Source of the DNA: M3007 sp044224705
GTDB taxonomy: Bacteria > Bacteroidota > Bacteroidia > Chitinophagales > Saprospiraceae
Reading direction: 5' to 3'
DNA length: 64,000 nucleotides
Assembly: GCA_044224705.1 (NCBI GenBank)
Contig: JBGAJY010000006.1
Span: 1 to 64,000, forward strand
This document shows, in pieces, positions 58,739 to 64,000 of this stretch (positions are counted from its first letter, which is position 1; every line of letters starts with the position of its first letter). The position numbers and the translations under genes were made by a program. The notes under the pieces are model-generated. The model was given only the letters and a program-made list of their open reading frames with translations, had not been told where the DNA came from and did no database searches.

Positions 58739-59524
58739 TCATCTCTTCTGAAATTTCAGGCTCAAAAACTGCTGCCAGGTCATTTTCCCGCCAACGCTTG
58801 CAGGGTTTAAATTTATACCCGAACGAAACACCTCATGGAGCAGGTCCTCCGTTTTTTCCTGCCTCAATTCGTACGGCAAGCCGGCGACTTCCAGGTAGGC
58901 TCGCGCCATGGCATCGAAGTCCAATACTTCGGGCCCGGCAAAATCGGGCAGCAATCCAGACGCTTTTTGCCCGCATAATCCCGCGAGCCGCCCGGCGACT
59001 TCGTCGATGCTGACCGATTGAAACCTCATCCCGGCCGGGATGGATACGATATTGCCTTTCCGCGTGTCGATGCAGGTCTGCAGGATATACGCCGCAAATT
59101 CGTGAAACTGGGCGGCCCTCAGAATGGAACAAGGGATGCCGCTTCCCTGGATCATTTGTTCAGCGGCAAGTTTGGCCCGGTAATAGGGATAATCGCTTTT
59201 GCGAATCCCGATGATGGAAATATAGACAAAGTGCTTCGTGCGTGCCCGGTCGAGCGCACGGAGCAAATTTTGGGTGCCCGCAACGTCGACTTCCTGAAAA
59301 CCGGCGGGATGGCTCGCGCAATGGACAATCACATCCATGCCTTCCGTCGCTTCCGAAAGCCCGGTATTCCGGGCGAGGTCTCCGATCCGGATACGAACGG
59401 CAAGGGCGGGCGGATCAATTCCACGGGTGCTCAGCACGGACACCTGATAGCCTTGAGCCGCCAAACGTCCAGTCAGCCTTGCGCCGAGATTGCCCGTTCC
59501 TCCGGTGACTAAAATGTTTTGCAT
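58739..59524 (-). CDS. NmrA-like NAD(P)-binding protein
   Basis: 261 residues from the ATG at 59524. The cofactor site is NILVTGGTGNLGARLTGRLA; VIVHCASHPAGFQEVDVAGT, HFVYISIIGIRKSDYPYYRA and LAAEQMIQGSGIPCSILRAA follow as in NmrA/SDR-a5 proteins. YYRAK keeps a Tyr-x-x-x-Lys-like spacing. The product could be a quinone reductase-like or regulatory redox sensor. The longer frame to 59605 passes through the CACGGAG-type repeat and is not used. Confidence 0.82.
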   Translation of the reverse strand: MQNILVTGGTGNLGARLTGRLAAQGYQVSVLSTRGIDPPALAVRIRIGDLARNTGLSEATEGMDVIVHCASHPAGFQEVDVAGTQNLLRALDRARTKHFVYISIIGIRKSDYPYYRAKLAAEQMIQGSGIPCSILRAAQFHEFAAYILQTCIDTRKGNIVSIPAGMRFQSVSIDEVAGRLAGLCGQKASGLLPDFAGPEVLDFDAMARAYLEVAGLPYELRQEKTEDLLHEVFRSGINLNPASVGGKMTWQQFLSLKFQKR

Positions 59525-59583
59525 AGGAGTGAGTTTTTGAGCGTGCCTGAAAAGGGCGTAAGCGTCTGGCGCGGATTTTATCA

Positions 59584-59657
59584 ACACGGAGACACGGAAG
59601 CGCAAGTTAAATTACTATAAACCCATAATTTAACCCTGCGCTTTCGTGCCTCGGTGA
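59584..59657. repeat. diverged inverted repeat of CACGGAG type
   Basis: AACACGGAGACACGGAAGCG on the left and CGCTTTCGTGCCTCGGTGAT on the right, with inner AAGTTAAATTA/TAATTTAA. It is the third copy of the family found at 9910-9980 and 38418-38442. Confidence 0.75.
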
Positions 59658-59774
59658 TTACAGAAATTTGCGGGTTCACCTTGCAGGTCCTGGAAGGTTG
59701 GCTGCGCCGAACTCTTCTTTATCCGGAAATCAGGAGAAATGCGCGAGGTAAAAACACCTCGCGCGGCCAAATTC

Positions 59775-61811
59775 TCAGTCGACAGGATATTTTGCAATCA
59801 GACCGGCTGTTGCTTTGGGAACAAACAGATTCATCTGCGCGGCAATCTGGTCTTCGCTGCGCGCATTATTCCAAATCCGCACCTCGGCCATTTCACCTGT
59901 AAAAATATTGGAATCCCCAGTTGGGCCACTCCACCTGCCTATCTGGACGAAATTCTCTCCTCCGTAAGGCGGCACGTCTTTTGCGGAACTGACCATTTTC
60001 CCATTTTTGTATAGTTTCATTTCCTGGGTATCTGCATCGTAGGTAACCGCATAATGCTCCCAGCCCTCCGATACGGAATCTTCACATTTTACAGCGGACC
60101 ACGCATCGTTATGGCCGGAACATACTTTTCGATTGTCTATCCAAAAAGCATGATGTCCGGTTACTCCTCCCGAGACTATGTTATTACCTCCTTGATTGCC
60201 AGCGGGAATTCTTATCCACGCTTTTTTGGTATAGGAGCGGGAAAGTTTGTTGTTTACGGGCACAGGAGGAGTCGAAGCGTTAAACAACACGGTTTTCCCC
60301 ACCGGAACCGCCGGGGTGCTAATGACCGTTGGAACACTGATGACGTTGGGAACGCTGGTCAATTGCCCGTCCCGGATTTCCAGGCGTCCTTCCAGGATAA
60401 TGGTTTTGCCCGGAGGCGCTTCTATGGTAAAGGTAATGGTGTTGGGCGAGGCTGTTTTTTCCGCACTTCCTTCTGCTGCAGGTGTAGTAACTATACCGGC
60501 AGGCCGCCACTCATCGGTATAAAATTCGTTTGTATTTACTTCTACCGGCGCGCTTACCGACGTACCATCCGTGCGGTAAATGGTGTAAGTGCTTTTGGCC
60601 TGAAAAAGGACGCCGAAGCAGCCGCCGGTTACCGTTTGGGGATAGGTAAACGTCCGCTCCTCGTATTTTGAAGTGGCGCCGCCCCATGAATGGCTGTAAG
60701 AAGCCTCGATGGAGGCGGTTACGCTAACTTCGCCTTCTGCAACCATTGGTACGCCGGCCTTCCCGCCTGCCGTGACCGACAAACCGAGGGTGACGCCTAT
60801 CTCGTTGTTATAATTGCTTTCCTCGTTTCTGCCAACCATTACAGAGAATTCTTTGGTTTCCGTATTGACAGGCTCATAACTGTCAATCACTTCATACCGC
60901 GTAATTCTCCTGATTTTATAGATCGGGCTTGCCCGGAACTGCTCCAGTTGATTCTCGTGATCGGGGTCTTGTACGGCAAAAAATGGAACAAAATACTCTT
61001 TCGATACTTCCGAGGCCTTCATCTCTTCTTCCGTAGGGGCATAATTGCCTTTCAACTTGATTTTTTTGTCGCCCATTTCCACCTTCTCCATAATATCATT
61101 TTCGGGAAAATTCAGCACCAAAGCATAGGCAGTATCAGCCGGTTGATTGTTATGGAGCCGGCTTGCCTTAAAAGTGCCTGCTACCAGGTAAACCTGATTG
61201 CGCGCAGATGCGCTGCTGGTGGCTTTCATCAGCCAAATGGCCACATCTTTATCGGCGCCCGAACCCGCGTCGGTCCAAAATGCTTTGAGACTGGAATCCC
61301 CCTTTTCGGCGAGATTTAAATAACCCGCACCTGCTACGAGCGCCACCGTTGCACCTAATGCGTTTACGGCAATCTTTTTGATACAACGCACGGAGCCTGC
61401 GTTGGGGGGGTCTTCGCTGGTCACGATATCGCCCAAAGCAACATAGCCTTCGGGACATTTCATGCGCCAAACGAAGCAACCGCCGTAAGAACCGCCCGAA
61501 CCTGCATCATCCCACATCTTATCAAAGCCAATGGGTTCTTTCAACAGGTCTTCATAACCCGGTTTGGGTTTCAGGGTAATCGCAACCGGAGCGCGTTGCC
61601 CTTTTTCCGGGTTGATATCATGAAAACGTGTAGCAAAATGCCCCAAAGCATAAAAACCCGGCGAGGGGTCTGCTTTCCAGAAAGCTACGTTGTCATTCGA
61701 TCCGGTGTCTCTGTCGTCCCAAATTTTACCATTTTGGGGATCAACTTCTTTCATTTCGAGGTAAAAAAACTCGGAAGACAAGCCGTTGTTGTCCAGTAAG
61801 GTGTTGGCCAT
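59775..61811 (-). CDS. Vps62-like / aerolysin-like / LamG protein, candidate pore-forming toxin
   Basis: 678 residues, no signal peptide. Residues about 1-230 carry three Vps62-type repeats (KIWDDRDTGSNDNVAFWKAD, DKMWDDAGSGGSYGGCFVW, AFWTDAGSGADKDVAIWLMK). Residues about 290-450 have the long, alternating Ser/Thr/Gly-rich amphipathic strands of aerolysin/ETX-MTX2 beta-pore formers (NNEIGVTLGLSVTAGGKAGV, AEGEVSVTASIEASYSHSWG, KYEERTFTYPQTVTGGCFG). A C-terminal LamG/concanavalin-type domain (about 540-670) contains GWEHYAVTYDADTQEMKLYK and GEMAEVRIWNNARSEDQI. Binding modules on both sides of a pore-like core suggest a toxin or host/prey-interaction protein; the pore role is inference. Confidence 0.7.
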   Translation of the reverse strand: MANTLLDNNGLSSEFFYLEMKEVDPQNGKIWDDRDTGSNDNVAFWKADPSPGFYALGHFATRFHDINPEKGQRAPVAITLKPKPGYEDLLKEPIGFDKMWDDAGSGGSYGGCFVWRMKCPEGYVALGDIVTSEDPPNAGSVRCIKKIAVNALGATVALVAGAGYLNLAEKGDSSLKAFWTDAGSGADKDVAIWLMKATSSASARNQVYLVAGTFKASRLHNNQPADTAYALVLNFPENDIMEKVEMGDKKIKLKGNYAPTEEEMKASEVSKEYFVPFFAVQDPDHENQLEQFRASPIYKIRRITRYEVIDSYEPVNTETKEFSVMVGRNEESNYNNEIGVTLGLSVTAGGKAGVPMVAEGEVSVTASIEASYSHSWGGATSKYEERTFTYPQTVTGGCFGVLFQAKSTYTIYRTDGTSVSAPVEVNTNEFYTDEWRPAGIVTTPAAEGSAEKTASPNTITFTIEAPPGKTIILEGRLEIRDGQLTSVPNVISVPTVISTPAVPVGKTVLFNASTPPVPVNNKLSRSYTKKAWIRIPAGNQGGNNIVSGGVTGHHAFWIDNRKVCSGHNDAWSAVKCEDSVSEGWEHYAVTYDADTQEMKLYKNGKMVSSAKDVPPYGGENFVQIGRWSGPTGDSNIFTGEMAEVRIWNNARSEDQIAAQMNLFVPKATAGLIAKYPVD

Positions 61812-61879
61812 AGTTGTAAAAGGGTTTGATAATTAAAATATGTTCCTATTTTTTTTAGCGGCTGTTTGCTGCAATAAAC

Positions 61880-61918
61880 AACACCCACAGCCTCCGTGCT
61901 CTGGAAACTGTGGGTGTT
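61880..61918. terminator. hairpin AACACCCACAG/CTGTGGGTGTT
   Basis: An 11-bp perfect stem upstream of the Vps62-like gene on the minus strand. There is no long T-run, so it may be a terminator of the preceding small-gene operon or an mRNA leader structure. Confidence 0.55.
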
Positions 61919-62080
61919 GCGAAAAGATGTTTCGGGGTGTATTTCATTTGTTATCCGAACAAACGTACAGCCCGATGGCTTAACTGCCAAACAATATAAC
62001 TGAAAAAATCTCGCTGGCGCCGTCCTGCGGCTTGGAGCCAAGTAAAGGACAGGCGCCTTTCATCTTGATTTTCACAAAAG

Positions 62081-62476
62081 TCAAGACTTCTTATTCTCCA
62101 CACTAAGCATTGAAGTCGCTTTGGCGTTTTTGTAAAAGTCCTTCATTAAATTGGTAAGAAGTTGATTCACGTCAATATTGCCCTGCGATACCCAGTCGGC
62201 AATCTCTCTGTCCACTACAACTTCTGCGCGAAGCACCCGTACTAATTTTTCATTTTCAAAATCCTCGGCGGTGATATCTGCATCATCTTCAAAATCAATG
62301 CTTTCGTCGTTATAAAATACAAGATGCTCAGGGATTGCGATTCCATTTTTTCTGAGCAGAAAAGCATCCAAGGCCTCAACCTGGTCGTCGTTGAAGTGAA
62401 TTTCATAGTCGCTTACAGACTGGCCGCCTCTGAGCAGTTCTACCGCTTTTTTCTGATTGATCGTCTGAGTCGCCAT
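62081..62476 (-). CDS. small acidic protein of unknown function
   Basis: 131 residues, strongly acidic in the middle. KKAVELLRGGQSVSDYEIHF, VEALDAFLLRKNGIAIPEHL, VFYNDESIDFEDDADITAED and a C-terminal helical part (WVSQGNIDVNQLLTNLMKDF). The segment VEALDxxxLxKxGIxxPExxxxYNDE is shared with the broken gene at 63288-63504, so this is a repeated family in this region. Function unknown; an immunity- or antitoxin-like role is possible but not supported by any motif. It starts 15 bases after the preceding small gene. Confidence 0.65.
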   Translation of the reverse strand: MATQTINQKKAVELLRGGQSVSDYEIHFNDDQVEALDAFLLRKNGIAIPEHLVFYNDESIDFEDDADITAEDFENEKLVRVLRAEVVVDREIADWVSQGNIDVNQLLTNLMKDFYKNAKATSMLSVENKKS

Positions 62477-62491
62477 AAAACGCTGTTTTCA

Positions 62492-62818
62492 TCAAGAGTG
62501 TAAGGATTGATCTTCAACCAACGCCTGACCAAAGGGCTCCGGCTCCATTGAGGTCTTGATAATGTGAATATCCATTTTATGGCGCCCCAACAGAAAGAAC
62601 AAATGCCAGACATTAGGGCATCCGTTGATTTCATTGGGCTGAAAAACTTCGATGTCGTAGTAAAAGACTTTGAGAAATGCCTTCCCGTCCAGATGCTCGA
62701 CATATCCGGCATGGGCAATTTTTTCTGCCCAGGTATGCGTGGCCCGAAGTACATCGGGTGCAGTGATCCGCTCGATGTAGGTCCCACCCCGGAAATATAG
62801 AAGGAACGTGTAGATCAT
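62492..62818 (-). CDS. small protein of unknown function
   Basis: 108 residues. MIYTFLLYFRGGTYIERITA, LRATHTWAEKIAHAGYVEHL, FYYDIEVFQPNEINGCPNVW and LFFLLGRHKMDIHIIKTSME suggest an alpha/beta single domain without membrane helix or signal. It begins one base after the stop of the upstream gene (TGA-C-ATG on the minus strand), so translation is coupled. It forms a three-gene set with its neighbours. No family recognised. Confidence 0.65.
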   Translation of the reverse strand: MIYTFLLYFRGGTYIERITAPDVLRATHTWAEKIAHAGYVEHLDGKAFLKVFYYDIEVFQPNEINGCPNVWHLFFLLGRHKMDIHIIKTSMEPEPFGQALVEDQSLHS

Positions 62819-62819
62819 G

Positions 62820-63185
62820 TCAATTGCCTTTGTGTTTTTGCGAATGGTGCTCGCCTTTCCAACCCTTTTTCTTTCGCCAATGTTCGACTTTTTTGCGGAG
62901 TTTGTTCAATAGTTTGTTCTGTTCTTGGGTCTTGTTGACGGTTTTGTCCAACTCGTCAAAGGCTTCTTTCGATTTTTCAAACTCTTCTTCAGCCCGGTCG
63001 CGGGCCTTTTGGTTGGCGTGCGATTCGTTCCGGCTGCGCGATTTTTTCATTTCCAGCTGTTCGTGGCGGACAGGTTCTGTGTGCTGGAAAGAAATCCGGT
63101 AAACCGCGCTGAACAGCAGAATCAGGCCGAAAAAAAGCGGCCAGGTGTTTCGCCGACTTGGGCGAAGGATCGAGATGTGAGACAT
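62820..63185 (-). CDS. membrane-anchored coiled-coil protein
   Basis: 121 residues. A basic start (MSHISILRPSRRNTW), one membrane helix (PLFFGLILLFSAVYRI), then an almost wholly charged helix (HEQLEMKKSRSRNESHANQK, ARDRAEEEFEKSKEAFDELD, KTVNKTQEQNKLLNKLRKKV) and a Lys/His-rich tail. It should sit in the inner membrane with a coiled coil on one side. Function unknown; it is the first gene of the three-gene set. Confidence 0.6.
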   Translation of the reverse strand: MSHISILRPSRRNTWPLFFGLILLFSAVYRISFQHTEPVRHEQLEMKKSRSRNESHANQKARDRAEEEFEKSKEAFDELDKTVNKTQEQNKLLNKLRKKVEHWRKKKGWKGEHHSQKHKGN

Positions 63186-63287
63186 GGATGCGTAGCATTT
63201 GATGAGAGAAATGCGTACGCTGGCACGTATTGAAAGCGCAATTTTATGTCAAAAACTTGATAATTTTGAAATTGATTCCCAGGAAAA

Positions 63288-63504
63288 TCAATTTTTGGTG
63301 TGAAGGCCCGTGGGAACACGCAGCCAATCACCCTCAAAGGCTTCATCATAGGCGTTATCCTCGTCGTTGTAGTAGATGGCCTCCTCCGGTACTTCGATAC
63401 CTGCCTTGGCGAGTTTCATGACGTCCAGGGCTTCGACTTTGATTCTGTCGGGCTGGCCGGCTTCTATGCGTTGGAGGGTGTGCGAGACAGATTTTGTTGG
63501 ACAA
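63288..63504 (-). pseudogene. broken small gene, homologue of 62081-62476
   Basis: A frame ending TGA at 63290-63288 encodes SVSHTLQRIEAGQPDRIKVE and then ALDVMKLAKAGIEVPEEAIY followed by YNDE, clearly related to the 131-residue protein. It has no start codon in frame. A TTG at 63504-63502 followed by TCC AAC AAA is one base out of frame; deleting one A of the AAAA run would give MSNKSVSHTLQ. So it is either a pseudogene or has a frameshift. An insertion sequence begins just to its right. Confidence 0.5.
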
Positions 63505-63518
63505 TATAGCTAACGGTG

Positions 63519-63583
63519 ACATCTGCGCTGTTTGCGGCTGCGTTGGGTTGCGGGTTGGGTTTGCCGCAAATAGGCGCAGATGC
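63519..63583. repeat. inverted repeat near the left end of an insertion sequence
   Basis: ACATCTGCGCTGTTTGCGGC and GCCGCAAATAGGCGCAGATG are inverted, separated by about 24 bases. It shares GCGCAGATG with the repeat at 22457-22625. It could be part of the IS end or an unrelated palindromic repeat. Confidence 0.7.
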
Positions 63584-63675
63584 TTTGTTCATGCTCATTA
63601 AGTTAGCCGGTTTTCCAGTCATTTAGTTGTGTCAAAAAAAGCAGAAAGGGGATTTTGTGAAAAATTCCGTTAATC

Positions 63676-64000
63676 ATGTCCTCCCCCTTCTGCAAATATT
63701 TGGAAGCCTTGCGGCAATTTCCCTTTTCGGTTCTGCATCAGCCTCAACACTATTTTCGTCGTCCGGGGCGGGATTTTACCCGCCGGCGGTCGCTTTGGCT
63801 GGATCGCTTGGTTTGGTTCGGCGTGGGGTTGCTCAAAAAAACGCTTTTCGTCGAACTTGACCAATTTTTTTCTTCACTCGGCACGGGCGAGTTGGCGGTG
63901 AGCAAAAGCGCTTTTTGCCAAGCGCGGCAAAAGGTGCTGCCGCGGTTTTATCGCGATTTTTTTGCGTATTCCGTGCAGGCGTTTTATCGCTGTTTTCCGG
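63676..64000 (+). CDS. IS4-family transposase, N-terminal part (runs off the window)
   Basis: An open frame from the ATG at 63676 to the window end, 108 residues so far. RRRSLWLDRLVWFGVGLLKK and VSKSAFCQARQKVLPRFYRD form the N-terminal helical region typical of IS4-group DDE transposases (the vsKSAFsqARkK signature). The DDE catalytic residues would lie to the right, outside the window. The IS left boundary is not defined, but lies between about 63505 and 63675. Confidence 0.8.
   Translation, partial: MSSPFCKYLEALRQFPFSVLHQPQHYFRRPGRDFTRRRSLWLDRLVWFGVGLLKKTLFVELDQFFSSLGTGELAVSKSAFCQARQKVLPRFYRDFFAYSVQAFYRCFP

Overview
The window is a GC-rich (roughly 55-60 % by eye) chromosomal segment of a member of the Bacteroidota, most likely a Saprospiria/Chitinophagia-type environmental bacterium. 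The evidence is the gliding lipoprotein GldB, BatD, type III glutamine synthetase, three secreted proteins ending in type IX secretion (T9SS) type-A sorting domains (CotH-like, CHRD-repeat and HYR proteins), and promoters with the Bacteroidota -7 box TAnnTTTG (before the first glycosyltransferase, tRNA-Phe and glnN). No single taxon can be fixed from the sequence.

Layout. 0-12 kb: a REP-associated Y1 transposase, a secreted beta-helix/PA14 protein, a GT2 enzyme with a large membrane partner, a dihydroorotase-like protein that has lost its active site, two tandem DUF4197 proteins, a CAP lipoprotein, inositol monophosphatase and a FemAB/GNAT-like enzyme. 12-24 kb: a prokaryotic pentameric ligand-gated channel, a flavin amine oxidase, TruC-like pseudouridine synthase, a ribbon-helix-helix protein with an SPFH protein, CotH, a methylmalonyl-CoA mutase split in two by a palindromic element, a CHRD protein, a glycosyltransferase and a NUDIX hydrolase. 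24-39 kb: housekeeping genes (batD, gldB, a porin-like protein, ArsR, tsaB, mnmA, two thioredoxin/TPR proteins, recO, an MtfA-like protein, a methyltransferase, tRNA-Phe, lpxK, rnhB, hpt). 39-51 kb: a surface polysaccharide region: an O-acylation operon (AT3, two SGNH proteins, MBOAT, one unknown exported protein), two glycosyltransferases, an initiating sugar transferase, a receiver protein and a frameshifted glycosyltransferase. 51-59 kb: an SDR, a methyltransferase, a 932-residue T9SS cargo, glnN, an SRPBCC protein and an NmrA-like protein. 59-64 kb: an accessory end with a Vps62/aerolysin-like/LamG candidate pore-forming protein, three small genes of unknown function, a broken small gene and the start of an IS4-family insertion sequence.

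The most unusual trait is a dense set of long, often nested inverted repeats (about 17 in 64 kb, about 65-170 bp each, several unrelated sequence families). They sit mainly between genes but repeatedly reach into them: one splits mutB and carries a new start codon, one forms the C-terminal tail of RNase HII, one family encodes a signal peptide, several hold stop codons, and one 26-bp palindrome ends two convergent genes with the same four residues. A RAYT-type transposase at the left edge is a plausible but unproven mobiliser.
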